This document shows, piece after piece, positions 1 to 8,088 of a stretch of DNA of 38,072 nt. Source of the stretch: an uncultured Hyphomicrobiales bacterium (GTDB taxonomy: Bacteria > Pseudomonadota > Alphaproteobacteria > Rhizobiales > Beijerinckiaceae). The notes below the pieces were generated by a model. The model did not search any database and had not been told where the DNA came from. It worked only from the letters and a program-made list of their open reading frames with translations. The stretch is from contig CAIKAR010000036.1 of NCBI GenBank assembly GCA_903825465.1, forward strand, positions 1 to 38,072, in the 5' to 3' direction. The translations under genes and the position numbers were made by a program. Within the stretch, counting starts at the first letter, position 1; the number at the start of each line of letters is the position of its first letter.

Positions 1-373
1 CGAGGCTGGTTTGGCAAGCGATGGCTCTGGCGTCGACGCGGGAAGCGAAGGCGGCCAACATCGCCGGCGGGGCGTGTGGGGGCGCGAGCGCGACATTGAG
101 CCCGGCGCGCAGGCCCGCGAGAAGCGCCACGCAGGAGGAGACACGCGCGCCGCCCGCCACCATCAGTGTTTCGCCGGGCGCGAGGCCGATATCCGCGAAC
201 GCGCCCGCCATGGCGTCGGCGCGCGCGTCAAGTTCGAGGGCCGTTGCGTGGTCGCCGCTGGAATCGCAAATCGCGGGATGACCCGGGTGGTCGCGCGCGG
301 CGTCCCGCGTCAGTCGCGAGATATCGACCCGCGCCAGCGGATTCGGCGGGCTCTCGCGTTCGGTTGTCGTCAT
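1..373 (-). CDS. AMP-dependent synthetase/ligase, N-terminal part (cut by window edge)
   Basis: The ATG is at 371-373 on the minus strand and 124 codons are visible before the window ends. The visible part resembles the start of ANL-superfamily adenylating enzymes (acyl-CoA or aryl-CoA synthetases): a segment that opens the fold (ELDARADAMAGAF), then GLAPGETLMV, then a GLRAGLNVALAP segment like the usual VLRAG..VVPLNP. The P-loop and the adenylation motifs lie outside the window, so the substrate cannot be guessed. Its start codon overlaps the stop of the upstream YejA-like gene as ATGA (370-373), so the two are probably translated from one mRNA. The family call rests on overall pattern, not on a catalytic motif. 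Confidence 0.6.
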   Translation of the reverse strand, partial: MTTTERESPPNPLARVDISRLTRDAARDHPGHPAICDSSGDHATALELDARADAMAGAFADIGLAPGETLMVAGGARVSSCVALLAGLRAGLNVALAPPHAPPAMLAAFASRVDARAIACQTSL

Positions 374-2199
374 GGCCGCTTTCTCCACCATGTGTCGAGC
401 GTGAAAGGAAACAGGGGAGAGGCGAAGCGGGCCGTCCGTTCGGGAAACGCCAGCTTCGTCGACCAGGCGGTCCATTGCTCGCCGGCGTGGAAGAGGGGCA
501 CGATGTAAAAACCCGAGAGCAACACACGATCGAGCGCGCGCGCGGCCGCTTCGAAATCCTCGCGCGAGGCCGCGGCCAGCAGCGCTGCGATCATCGCGTC
601 GATGGCGGGATCGCGAGCGCCCGCGAGATTGAACGAGCCCTCCCGCGACGCGCTGCGCGAGCCCCAGCGCGTCAATTGTTCGTTGCCGGGGGACGCCGAG
701 GCGAGCCACAGGCCGGGCATCATGTCGAAGTCGAACTTCTGCCGGCGGCGTTGATATTGCACCTCGTCGACTAAATGAATCCGCGCCTTGACGCCGATAT
801 GCCTCAGCGAGTCGGCGTAGATTTCGGCGAGCCTCTCCTGGGCGCGGTCGCCCACCATGATTTCGAAATCGAGCGGCGCGCCAGTGGTCGCGCGCGTCAT
901 CGCGCCGTTTCGAACAATGTATCCCGCGTCTTTCAGCAGGGCGACGGCGCGGCGCGCGAGGGCGCGGTCGCGGCCGGAGCCATCGCTGACGGGCGGCTTC
1001 CATGTTCCTTCGAGAATATCGGCGCGCACGGCGTTGGGCCACTTCGCCAGCAACGCCCTTTCGCGGGCGTCGGCGGCCTTGCCGGTCGACGCCAGGCTGG
1101 ATTCGTCGAAGAAGCTTTGGTCGCGGCGATAGAGGCCGCCGAACAGGTCGGCGTTGATCCACTCGAAATCGAACATGTCGGCGAGCGCCTCGCGGACGCG
1201 GACATCGGCGAAGATTTCGCGCCGCGTGTTGAAGGCGAAGCCCTGCATGCCCTTGGGGCCGCCGAGCGGCAACGCGGCCTTCGCCGCGCGGCCATCGCGG
1301 ATGGCTGGAAAGTCGTAGCCGTTGAGCCAGCGCGTCGGATTGGTCTCCTCGCGATAGTCCAGCAGGCCCGCCTTGAACGACTCGTACATGGCGTTGGCGT
1401 CGCGATAATACTCGATCCGGATTTCGTCGAAATTGTAGAGGCCGCGCGAAATCGGCAGGTCTTTCGCCCAATAGTTTGGGTTGCGCTTGAGGGTCAGGCT
1501 CTGGCCGGGTTCGACCTTGTCGACAAGATAGGGGCCGGTGGCGACGGGTGGATCGAGCGTGGAGTTGACGAAGGCCGCGGGGTCGGTGCGGGCCTTCGAG
1601 AGCACGGGCATCAGCGCCAGGATCAACGGCAATTCGCGGTCGTTGGCGCCCGTCAGGTCGAATGAGACGGTCAGCGGGTCCGGCGTGTCGACCGACTTCA
1701 CCAGCGAGTAGGGGCCGCGGAATTGCGGACGGCCTTTTTCGCGCAACAGATCGAACGCGAAACGCACATCGTCGGACGTGACCGGCGCGCCGTCTGAAAA
1801 ACGCGCCCGAGGATCGAGATGGAAGGTCACGCGCGAACGGTCGGCGTTGGTCTCGATGGTTTGCGCGACGAGCCCGTAGAGCGTGAATGGCTCGTCAAGA
1901 CCGCGCGTCATGAGGCGCTGGTAGACGGCTCCTTCAAGCCCCTGCGCGGTCGATCCCGCGCGGACGTTGAAGGGATTGAGGCTGTCGAACGTGCCCTGCG
2001 CGCCAATGGTCAGCTTGCCGCCTTTTGGCGCCGCGGGGTTGGCGTAGGGCAGGTGGTCGAAGTCCGGGGGCATTTCCGGGGAGCCGAGCATGGCGATGCC
2101 GTGCCGCGGGCCGGCGTCGTCGGCGCGCGAGGCGGTGGCCCATCCCGCCGCCACGGCGACGAGAGGGACAAGGCAAAGGCGAATCGCGCGGCGCAACAT
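370..2199 (-). CDS. Periplasmic peptide-binding protein of an ABC transporter, YejA-like (SBP family 5)
   Basis: A 609-residue extracellular solute-binding protein. The chosen ATG at 2197-2199 begins directly with a signal peptide (MLRRAIRLCLVPLVAVAAGW, then ATASRADD); the frame stays open to 2328, but the extra 43 residues do not look like a leader. After the signal comes HGIAMLGSPEMPPDF and NPAAPKGGKL, the hallmark opening of YejA proteins, followed by family 5 features such as FSDGAPVTSDDVRFAFD and ATGPYLVDKVEPGQSLTLKRNPNYW. YejA delivers peptides to the YejBEF permease. No yejB, yejE or yejF follows here; instead an adenylate-forming enzyme starts in an ATGA overlap. Family assignment is secure; the transported peptide is unknown. 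Confidence 0.88.
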   Translation of the reverse strand: MLRRAIRLCLVPLVAVAAGWATASRADDAGPRHGIAMLGSPEMPPDFDHLPYANPAAPKGGKLTIGAQGTFDSLNPFNVRAGSTAQGLEGAVYQRLMTRGLDEPFTLYGLVAQTIETNADRSRVTFHLDPRARFSDGAPVTSDDVRFAFDLLREKGRPQFRGPYSLVKSVDTPDPLTVSFDLTGANDRELPLILALMPVLSKARTDPAAFVNSTLDPPVATGPYLVDKVEPGQSLTLKRNPNYWAKDLPISRGLYNFDEIRIEYYRDANAMYESFKAGLLDYREETNPTRWLNGYDFPAIRDGRAAKAALPLGGPKGMQGFAFNTRREIFADVRVREALADMFDFEWINADLFGGLYRRDQSFFDESSLASTGKAADARERALLAKWPNAVRADILEGTWKPPVSDGSGRDRALARRAVALLKDAGYIVRNGAMTRATTGAPLDFEIMVGDRAQERLAEIYADSLRHIGVKARIHLVDEVQYQRRRQKFDFDMMPGLWLASASPGNEQLTRWGSRSASREGSFNLAGARDPAIDAMIAALLAAASREDFEAAARALDRVLLSGFYIVPLFHAGEQWTAWSTKLAFPERTARFASPLFPFTLDTWWRKRP

Positions 2200-2483
2200 G
2201 CGCACAGGGTAATGAAAGGCGCTCGCGGCGTCATCGTCGCCGACGCGAATGGCCCGCCGGATTGTGCCCGGGGGCCCCGAATAGGCCCTAGCCTTGGTCG
2301 CGGGGAGCGGATAAGAGGGCGCGGTCAAGAGTTTGCCGCAATCAACAGTGAAGAGCGCCCGTTCCTCGATGGCCCTGAAAAGCTGGATCGACGGAAAGGC
2401 GCGCGTTGTCTCGCGGCTGCGATGGGTTTGGTTGCGCTGCGCGCCTCGACGGGGCGCGCTTGGCTTATCTGAAGGGATTTTCG
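2200..2483. other. Divergent intergenic region between yejA-like and ialB-like genes
   Basis: The stretch separates two genes transcribed away from each other and must hold both promoters. I could not pick a convincing -35/-10 pair on either strand. The only clear element is a ribosome-binding site (GAAGGG, 2471-2476) seven bases before the IalB-like ATG. The upstream extension of the YejA-like frame to 2328 runs through this region without similarity to anything I recognise. Confidence 0.4.
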
Positions 2484-3257
2484 ATGAATTCGTCTTGTCT
2501 TCGCGTGGGCGTCTCGGCTCTCGCCATCGCGGTTCTGACCGGAGCCGCTTTCGCTCAGGCGCCCAAAAAGCCTGCGGCGCCCGCTGCCAAGCCCGCCGCA
2601 GCTCCGGCCGCTCCCGCTCCCGCTCCGGCGCCTGTTGCGGCGCCCGCGCCGGGGACGCAACCGGCCGCTGGCGCCCAGCCGCAGGGCCCGGTTCGCGTGG
2701 AACTCAAGCCCTCGCAAACAGAGTGGACGAAGGTGTGCGGCGACGATCCGCAGGCCGGCAAGAAGATTTGCTACACCACACGCGATTTCGGCCAGTCCCC
2801 CGATCAGCCGCCCGTGCTCGCGGTCGCGGTCTATGACGTCGCCGGCGACCCCACCAAAATCGTGCGCCTGCTGCTGCCGCCGGGCCTGTTGTTGCGCGCC
2901 GGCTTCCGTTTCAACGTCGACAAGGGCGCGGCGACCGACGGCACGTTCGAGATTTGCTTTCCCAATGGCTGCTTCGCCGAAGCGCGCGTGACGGCGCCGA
3001 CCATCGACGCGATCAAGAAGGGCCAGGTTATCAACGTCGCCGTGCGCAACCAGTTCAACAACGAAGTCACTTTCGGCCTGCCGGTCGAGGGCTTCGGCAA
3101 GGCTTTCGACGGCGCGCCGGTCGATCCGAAGGTGCTTGAGGCCAAGCAAAAGGAACTTCAGGAGCAGATGCAGAAGCAGGCCGAGGACGAGCGCAAGAAG
3201 CTCGAATCGCAGGGCGGCGCCGCCGCGCCGGCTCCAGCTCCCGCTCCGGCGAAATAA
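2484..3257 (+). CDS. Invasion-associated locus B (IalB) family secreted protein
   Basis: A 257-residue protein. The ATG at 2484 is preceded by GAAGGG and opens a signal peptide ending near residue 24 (LTGAAFA-Q). Residues about 25-65 are almost only Ala, Pro and Lys, a flexible linker. The IalB domain follows, with WTKVCGDD, KKICYTTRDF, LAVAVYDVAGDPTKIVR, a GLLLRAGFRFNVD segment and FEICFPNGCFAEA; the four cysteines in these motifs are the conserved set likely to form disulfides. It ends with a Lys/Glu/Gln-rich helix and a second Ala-Pro tail. IalB proteins of Bartonella and Brucella are periplasmic or membrane-associated, but the molecular function is not established. A hairpin terminator follows at 3288-3310. 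Confidence 0.9.
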   Translation: MNSSCLRVGVSALAIAVLTGAAFAQAPKKPAAPAAKPAAAPAAPAPAPAPVAAPAPGTQPAAGAQPQGPVRVELKPSQTEWTKVCGDDPQAGKKICYTTRDFGQSPDQPPVLAVAVYDVAGDPTKIVRLLLPPGLLLRAGFRFNVDKGAATDGTFEICFPNGCFAEARVTAPTIDAIKKGQVINVAVRNQFNNEVTFGLPVEGFGKAFDGAPVDPKVLEAKQKELQEQMQKQAEDERKKLESQGGAAAPAPAPAPAK

Positions 3258-3287
3258 TTCTCCGCAACCGCGGAATCGGACGTCTTC

Positions 3288-3310
3288 GAAGCCGGCCTCG
3301 GGCCGGCTTC
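3288..3310 (+). terminator. Stem-loop terminator after the IalB-family gene
   Basis: A perfect 10-bp stem (GAAGCCGGCC / GGCCGGCTTC) with a 3-base loop lies 30 bases after the stop codon. The following GTCGTGTTTG is only mildly T-rich. It also lies 45 bases past the stop of the convergent crotonase gene and may serve both. Confidence 0.7.
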
Positions 3311-3354
3311 GTCGTGTTTGAAGGGGCGATCCGGGGTGCCCCTTGTGACGAGGA

Positions 3355-4179
3355 TTACCGCGCGTATTCGCCAAGTCCCGGCTTGAAGCTTTTTTCGTCG
3401 AGGAACTGCTTCATCGCCTTGTCGCCGCCCTTGTCGGGATCGACCTGCTTGAGCGCGAGAATCTTGGCGTCGAGGTAATCATAGGCCTGCGCCTGATCCA
3501 TGCCGCGCACGCTGCGGACGGCCTCTTTCGTGTAGCGCACGGTGAGCGGGTTTTTCCTCTCGAGGTTGCGCGCGAGTTCGAGCACCGCGTTCTTCAATTC
3601 CGCCACTGGCACGGACTTGTTGACGAACTTCATCGCCGCGGCTTCCTTGCCGCTGAAGCGCTCGCCGGTGCAGCAGTAATAGAGCGCGTCGCGGTAGTTC
3701 ATGATCTGCGTCACGCACCACGCCACAAGCCCGCCGGGAATGATGCCCCAGTTGACTTCCGACAATCCGAACGTCGCGTCGTCGGCGGCGATGGCGAAAT
3801 CGCACGCGATGACCGGCGTGAAGCCGCCGCCGAAGCAATAGCCGTGGACCATGGCGATGGTGGGCTTGGGGCAGCGCGACAGCTTGTTCCAGCGCCACGC
3901 CTGCGAATCGTCGCCCGTCTTGCGCTGCGCCTTCGGGTCGTTCTCGTTGGCGCGGAAAAACAGTTTCAAGTCCTGCCCGGCGCAGAAATGGCCGCCCGCG
4001 CCGGTGACGACGACGACCTTGGTCTCGTCGTCCTCCGACACCCAGTCGAGCGCGTTGCACATGTCCACGTGCAGCGCGGGGCTCATGGCGTTGCGTTTTT
4101 CCGGGCGGTTGAGAATGACGAAAGTCGTCGCCCCGTCGCGCTCTATCTTCACGTTTTCATATGTCGGGACTTCGGCCAT
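3355..4179 (-). CDS. Enoyl-CoA hydratase family protein, p-hydroxycinnamoyl-CoA hydratase/lyase-like
   Basis: A 274-residue crotonase-fold enzyme. The ATG at 4177-4179 has a textbook AGGAGG seven bases upstream, which rules out the longer open frame. Full-length similarity to feruloyl-CoA hydratase/lyase (HCHL) is visible: VILNRPEKRNAMSP, CFGGGFTPVIACDFAIAADD, TFGLSEVNWGIIPGG and the C-terminal MKQFLDEKSFKPGL. The catalytic glutamate (E143 in the Pseudomonas enzyme) is kept as E141. From memory of that sequence, the two tyrosines that hold the phenolic hydroxyl (Y75, Y239) align with F74 and D237, and M70 aligns with Q69. The acyl-CoA hydratase role is therefore better supported than vanillin formation. 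No feruloyl-CoA synthetase gene is adjacent. Confidence 0.85.
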   Translation of the reverse strand: MAEVPTYENVKIERDGATTFVILNRPEKRNAMSPALHVDMCNALDWVSEDDETKVVVVTGAGGHFCAGQDLKLFFRANENDPKAQRKTGDDSQAWRWNKLSRCPKPTIAMVHGYCFGGGFTPVIACDFAIAADDATFGLSEVNWGIIPGGLVAWCVTQIMNYRDALYYCCTGERFSGKEAAAMKFVNKSVPVAELKNAVLELARNLERKNPLTVRYTKEAVRSVRGMDQAQAYDYLDAKILALKQVDPDKGGDKAMKQFLDEKSFKPGLGEYAR

Positions 4180-4617
4180 CGTTTCCTCCTGCGGATTGTT
4201 GTGGCACTCTAATACGCGATCGCGTCCCCCGTCGAGTGGGTCGCCTATCCACGCCGGCGGCGTGAATGGCGTCGCGCGACGCGCGCGCCTCCGCGTTGCC
4301 GCGACGGATTTTCCGCCCGGGGTTTGCTGGGTTCGCCGCCCCCAAAGCGAGGGAGCGAGGAGCGCCGCTTTGGCGACGCGGGTGGTCCGCAATGAGTGCC
4401 GAAACGGCGCCCCTCGCGCGGCATTTGCGTGCGTCGCGTCCTTGACATGCGTTGGTCGCGCCCGGTTCGGCTTGCGGCTTCTCCGGTTTGACCACGAAGC
4501 GCCGGCTCTTCACCCGCGCGCTTCGCCGCTGACGAGCCCCATTAGCTCGGCCCGGTCGTATTGCCGGACTGACAGGCGTTCTAGCCGCGCGCACCTGTCC
4601 CGTCGTGGGGGGCCGGA

Positions 4618-4639
4618 CCGGCGGGATGCCTCCCGCCGG
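4618..4639. repeat. Perfect GC-rich stem-loop
   Basis: CCGGCGGGA and TCCCGCCGG form a 9-bp perfect stem around TGCC. No T-run follows on either strand, so it is not a standard intrinsic terminator. It sits alone in the gene-free stretch. Confidence 0.5.
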
Positions 4640-4786
4640 ACAACGCGACGTTTGCGACGCCGCCCGAGTCAAGGAATCCGGTGAAGACTCCAGGTCGCGG
4701 GAAGCCGCCCCCCGCCCGCCAATTCCGACCGTCTCTAGAAACAGGCTCCCTCGTTGGGCGGGGGTGAACGGCATATGGATCAAAAT

Positions 4787-4812
4787 AGGAAATATGTCAA
4801 GATATTTTTCCT
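4787..4812 (-). terminator. AT-rich inverted repeat, possible terminator of the GDSL hydrolase gene
   Basis: AGGAAATAT and ATATTTTTCCT flank a 6-base loop, with two unpaired Ts. It starts 46 bases past the stop of the GDSL gene in that gene's direction and is followed by ATTTTGAT. The AT-rich composition stands out sharply from its surroundings. An operator role is an alternative. Confidence 0.35.
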
Positions 4813-4858
4813 AATTCATTTCGACACTGGCGACATGGCTCCTGACCGCTTGCCTCTC

Positions 4859-5986
4859 TCATTCAAACAACCCGAGGTCGATGCAGTCGCCCATGTGGTT
4901 GTAGCCGGCGTCGCTGGGATGCAGATGGTCGCCGCAGTCCCACTTTGGCAGGAGTTTCGATGGATTCGCCGGGTCGCGCAGGGCGCGGTCGAAATCGATC
5001 GTCGCGTCGAAATCGTTTTGCGCCCGGATCCAGTCGTTGACCGCCAGCCGGACTTTTTCACGCGAGGGATTCCAACAGCCAGGCACGAAAGTCTCGTTCT
5101 CATAAGGCGTCAACGTGCCGATATAGGCCTTTAACCCGGCGGCTTTCGCGCGCGCCGCGAATTGCCCGAGGCCGGCGATCATGGCGGGCGCGTTGGCCTC
5201 CTCCGCCGCGACATTTCTGCGATTGCGCAAGTCGTTGACGCCGAGAATGACGATCAGATGGGTCGCGCCGGGCGCGGCGACGATGTCGCGGTCGAAACGG
5301 CGCAGGCCGCTCCACGAATTCGCGTTGTCATGGAGGATTCGGTTGCCGCCCGTGCCCATGTTCATAACGCCCGCGAAACCGGGACCGCGCTCCGCCAAGA
5401 GTCGCCGGGCGAGTTGGTCGGGCCAGCGGCAATAGGCGTTGGGCGTTGAGATATTGGCGTCGGTGAGGGAATCTCCGAGCGTCACAATGCCGCGCGTCGT
5501 CGCCTGCGAGGCGACGTCAACGCCGCTCAGGAAAAACCACGAGTCGATCTTCTCGACGCCCGGCAGGTCGTCCACCGCCGCGTGATCGCCCTTGGCGAAA
5601 TAGCTCGTTTGGCGCGCGCCGCCGTGGCCAGTCGAGACGGCGACGCCGCCGGGCACGTGAAACGTCACCATCACATCGGCGAGGGCGGGCAGATCGAAGT
5701 CAATGGGGTCGCTGAGCAACAGCGCGCCCTCGGCGATCGTGGCGCGGGAAAATCCGCCGAAGGTCAGTGTGCGGCGGCTCGACGCCTCAACGCCGGCTTC
5801 GCCCTTTCGCAAGGCGATGGAGGCGTTGGCGATTTCCATCGGATGGGCGCCGTGTCCGTTGGAAAAGCGAACGCGGAGGCTCTTGCCGGCGAGAGCGCAG
5901 CGCGCCGACATGCGGAACGTGGTGTTTTCCAACGGCGGATGGTCGAGCGGTTGCGGGCTCGTGGCCCAGGTTCCGGTGAAATGCAC
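4859..5986 (-). CDS. SGNH/GDSL-family lipase or esterase
   Basis: A 375-residue protein that starts at GTG (5984-5986) with AGGAAA seven bases upstream. The N-terminal 165 residues form a beta-rich domain (FTGTWATSPQ, LRVRFSNGHG, FGGFSRATI, VTFHVPGG) usual in this subgroup. The SGNH hydrolase domain follows with all four blocks: GDSLTD (nucleophile S173), the GTGGNR block (211-216), GVND (N251) and CGDHLHPSDAGY (D353, H356). These residues make the catalytic triad and oxyanion hole, so it should be active on an ester. No signal peptide is evident, so it is probably cytoplasmic or exported in another way. The natural substrate cannot be inferred; close families include rhamnogalacturonan acetylesterase-like and general esterases. 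It stands alone and is transcribed away from trmJ. Confidence 0.88.
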   Translation of the reverse strand: MHFTGTWATSPQPLDHPPLENTTFRMSARCALAGKSLRVRFSNGHGAHPMEIANASIALRKGEAGVEASSRRTLTFGGFSRATIAEGALLLSDPIDFDLPALADVMVTFHVPGGVAVSTGHGGARQTSYFAKGDHAAVDDLPGVEKIDSWFFLSGVDVASQATTRGIVTLGDSLTDANISTPNAYCRWPDQLARRLLAERGPGFAGVMNMGTGGNRILHDNANSWSGLRRFDRDIVAAPGATHLIVILGVNDLRNRRNVAAEEANAPAMIAGLGQFAARAKAAGLKAYIGTLTPYENETFVPGCWNPSREKVRLAVNDWIRAQNDFDATIDFDRALRDPANPSKLLPKWDCGDHLHPSDAGYNHMGDCIDLGLFE

Positions 5987-6185
5987 GGGCGTTTCCTGCG
6001 GGATTGAACAACGTCGGCGACAACGTGAGCGGCGCGCGCCGGCGTGTCAACGACGGGAACCCCTTGGGCGCCGCGTGGTTTGCGGACTGCGGGCGGGCGC
6101 TAAAATCGGAGAACGCGAACCCATTTCCGCTCCATCGCAAATGGTCCTAGAAGGCGTCTCTCGCCAGGCGAGGGAAGGGGCGGCG

Positions 6186-7028
6186 ATGGTCGGAGCGGGC
6201 ACGGACAGCAGCAAACCCAATATCGCGGGCGGACCGGCGATTATTCTCGTGCGCTCGCAGCTTGCGGTGAACATCGGCATGGCGGCGCGGGCGATGGCGA
6301 ACTTCGGTCTCGACGATTTGCGCCTTGTCGCGCCGCGCGAGGGCTGGCCGCGGACCGACGCGCACCGCGACACCGCCTACGCGGCCGCCGCCGGCGCCGG
6401 GCATTTGCTCGACCGCGCGAAAACATTCGCCACCTTGGCGGAGGCTGTCGCCGATCTCAATCTGGTGTTCGCGACGACGGCGCGGGAACGGGGGCAGGGC
6501 AAGCGAATCAATCCACCGGTCGAGGCGATGGCGGAATCGTTTCAGCGGATTTCGCGCGGCGAGAAAATCGGCGTGATGTTCGGACCCGAACGCACCGGCC
6601 TCGACAACGACGAAGTGGGGATCGCCGACGGCATTGTGACGTTTCCGGTCAATCCCGCCTACGCCTCGCTCAACCTGGCGCAGGCGGTGTTGCTGATGGG
6701 CTATGAATGGACGCGCGCCAGCCGCGGCGACGCGACGCCGTTTGGACGGACGGATTATTCGCCGCCGGCGCCGCGCGAAATGATCCTGTCGTTTTTCGAA
6801 TACGTGGAAGCGGCGCTGGAGACGAACGGCTTCTTCCGCCCCGCCGGCAAGGCGCCGATCATGCGCCGCAACTTGCGCAATATTTTCCACCGCATGGAAA
6901 TGACCGAACAGGATGTTCGCACCCTGCGCGGCGCGATGACGCGGCTGATCGAAGGGCCGCGCGTCGAGGTGCAGACCCGCAAACGCGTCAGGGCGCCGAA
7001 ACAAACAGCGAAGCCGGCGGTGGAGTAG
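6186..7028 (+). CDS. trmJ: tRNA (cytidine/uridine-2'-O-)-methyltransferase TrmJ
   Basis: A 280-residue SPOUT-class RNA methyltransferase. The open frame extends upstream to 5703, but the ATG at 6186 is preceded by AGGGAAGGGG and starts just before the conserved domain, so I use it. The three SPOUT motifs are visible: NIGMAARAMANFG (residues 29-41), FGPERTGLDNDE (from 132) and VNPAYASLNLAQAV (from 155), which build the knotted SAM site. The helical C-terminal extension (APIMRRNLRNIFHRMEMTEQ) matches the TrmJ subgroup, which 2'-O-methylates position 32 of the tRNA anticodon loop. It is followed after 52 bases by a solute-binding protein gene in the same direction, probably by chance of position. 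Confidence 0.9.
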   Translation: MVGAGTDSSKPNIAGGPAIILVRSQLAVNIGMAARAMANFGLDDLRLVAPREGWPRTDAHRDTAYAAAAGAGHLLDRAKTFATLAEAVADLNLVFATTARERGQGKRINPPVEAMAESFQRISRGEKIGVMFGPERTGLDNDEVGIADGIVTFPVNPAYASLNLAQAVLLMGYEWTRASRGDATPFGRTDYSPPAPREMILSFFEYVEAALETNGFFRPAGKAPIMRRNLRNIFHRMEMTEQDVRTLRGAMTRLIEGPRVEVQTRKRVRAPKQTAKPAVE

Positions 7029-7080
7029 GCGCGCGGCGAAACCGTGCTATCCTGCCGCGGCAAGAAACGGGGAAGCGTCC

Positions 7081-8049
7081 ATGATATCGCGCGTTTTGGC
7101 GACCGTCGCATGTGTCGCGGCGCTTTGCGGCGCGGTCGCCGCGCGGGCGCAAAGCTACCCCGACCACGCCGTGAAAATCATCGTCAACTTTGGCGCCGGC
7201 GGCTCCGCCGACACGCTCGCGCGGCTCGTCGGACAGGAGTTGCAGACGCGCCTCGGCCAGAGCTTCTTCATCGAGAACAAGACGGGCGCCGGCGGCAACA
7301 TCGGCGCCGATTTCGTCGCGCACGCCCCGCCCGACGGCTACACGCTGCTGGTGACGCCGAACTCCTTCGCGCTGGCGCCCGCGTTCTACACGAACTTGAG
7401 CTACGATCCGGTCAAGGATTTCGCGCCGGTCACGCTGTTCGGCTTGATTCCCGACATCATTGTCACGCATCCCTCGCTTGCCGCGACAAGCCTCGCCGAA
7501 CTCGTGGCGCTGGCGAAGTCGAAGCCCGGCCAGATCTCCTACGCTTCCGCCGGCTACGGCAGCGGCAATCACTTGCGCACCGAATTGTTCAAGTCGCTGG
7601 CGGGAATCGATCTCGTGCATGTGCCCTTCCGCGCCAATCCAATCGCGGAGATAGACGTGATCGCCGGGCGCGTGCCCGTCATGTTCGACCTGCAATTGAC
7701 CGCCCTGCCGCATGTGCGCGCCGGCGAATTGCGCGCGCTGGCGACGACGAGCGCGAAACGTCTGCCGCTGCTGCCGGATGTTCCGACGGCCGCGGAATCC
7801 GGCTTTCCCGATCTTGTCGCGGGAACGTGGTTCGGCGCCTACGCGCCAAAGGGAACGCCCAAAGAGATCGTGGACAAGCTGAACGCCGGGATCACAGCCG
7901 TGCTGAAAACGCCGGCGATGGCGGAAAAACTCGCGGGGCTCGGAGTCGATGTCACGCCGGGCGGCCCCGACGAACTCGGGCGCCTGACGCGCGAGGATTT
8001 CGTGAAATGGAGTCCGGTGGTCGCGAAGGCGGGCATCAAGCCGCAATAG
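7081..8049 (+). CDS. Tripartite tricarboxylate transporter substrate-binding protein (Bug/TctC family), copy 1
   Basis: A 322-residue periplasmic binding protein. GGGGAAG precedes the ATG, and a signal peptide runs to about residue 23 (AVAARA-Q). The mature part opens with SYPDHAVKIIVNFGAGGSAD and continues with IENKTGAGGNIGADFVAHA, PPDGYTLL, YDPVKDFAPVTLF and a late YAPKGTPKEIVDKLNAG, all standard Bug-family motifs. These proteins bind small carboxylates or amides with a Venus-flytrap fold and feed a TctAB membrane pair. No tctA or tctB homologue lies nearby. Together with the MDR gene and two further Bug genes it forms a tight same-strand cluster, 52 bases after trmJ. The ligand is unknown. 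Confidence 0.93.
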   Translation: MISRVLATVACVAALCGAVAARAQSYPDHAVKIIVNFGAGGSADTLARLVGQELQTRLGQSFFIENKTGAGGNIGADFVAHAPPDGYTLLVTPNSFALAPAFYTNLSYDPVKDFAPVTLFGLIPDIIVTHPSLAATSLAELVALAKSKPGQISYASAGYGSGNHLRTELFKSLAGIDLVHVPFRANPIAEIDVIAGRVPVMFDLQLTALPHVRAGELRALATTSAKRLPLLPDVPTAAESGFPDLVAGTWFGAYAPKGTPKEIVDKLNAGITAVLKTPAMAEKLAGLGVDVTPGGPDELGRLTREDFVKWSPVVAKAGIKPQ

Positions 8050-8088
8050 GTCGCGCCGACGGTTGGTTATCGAATCGCAGGAGGCCCC

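Larger units (their letters stand above)
4180..4858. other. 679-bp intergenic region without a convincing gene
   Basis: The stretch lies between the crotonase start and the end of the GDSL hydrolase, both on the minus strand. Open frames inside it (for example 4157-4783 and 4245-4448, minus) are Arg/Pro/Ala-rich and match nothing I recognise. It contains a perfect 9-bp stem with a 4-base loop at 4618-4639 and an AT-rich inverted repeat at 4787-4812. The crotonase promoter must lie in here. No tRNA, riboswitch or known small RNA could be recognised. Confidence 0.5.

Noticed and set aside
2325-3374. A 349-codon minus-strand frame opposite the IalB-family gene
   Set aside because: It has low-complexity Arg/Gly/Ser sequence and no start signal, and lies opposite a conserved gene.
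4442-4447. A plus-strand TTGACA suggesting a promoter
   Set aside because: No -10-like sequence lies at 16-18 bases, and no plus-strand gene follows for more than 1.5 kb.
4666-4681. A GAGTCAAGGAATCCGG stretch resembling the 3' part of a cobalamin riboswitch
   Set aside because: The B12-box core and the other conserved segments are missing, and the next gene on that strand is far away.
4157-4783. A 208-codon minus-strand frame in the large intergenic gap
   Set aside because: Arg/Pro-rich without domain or ribosome-binding site, and it runs into the true crotonase start, which has its own AGGAGG.
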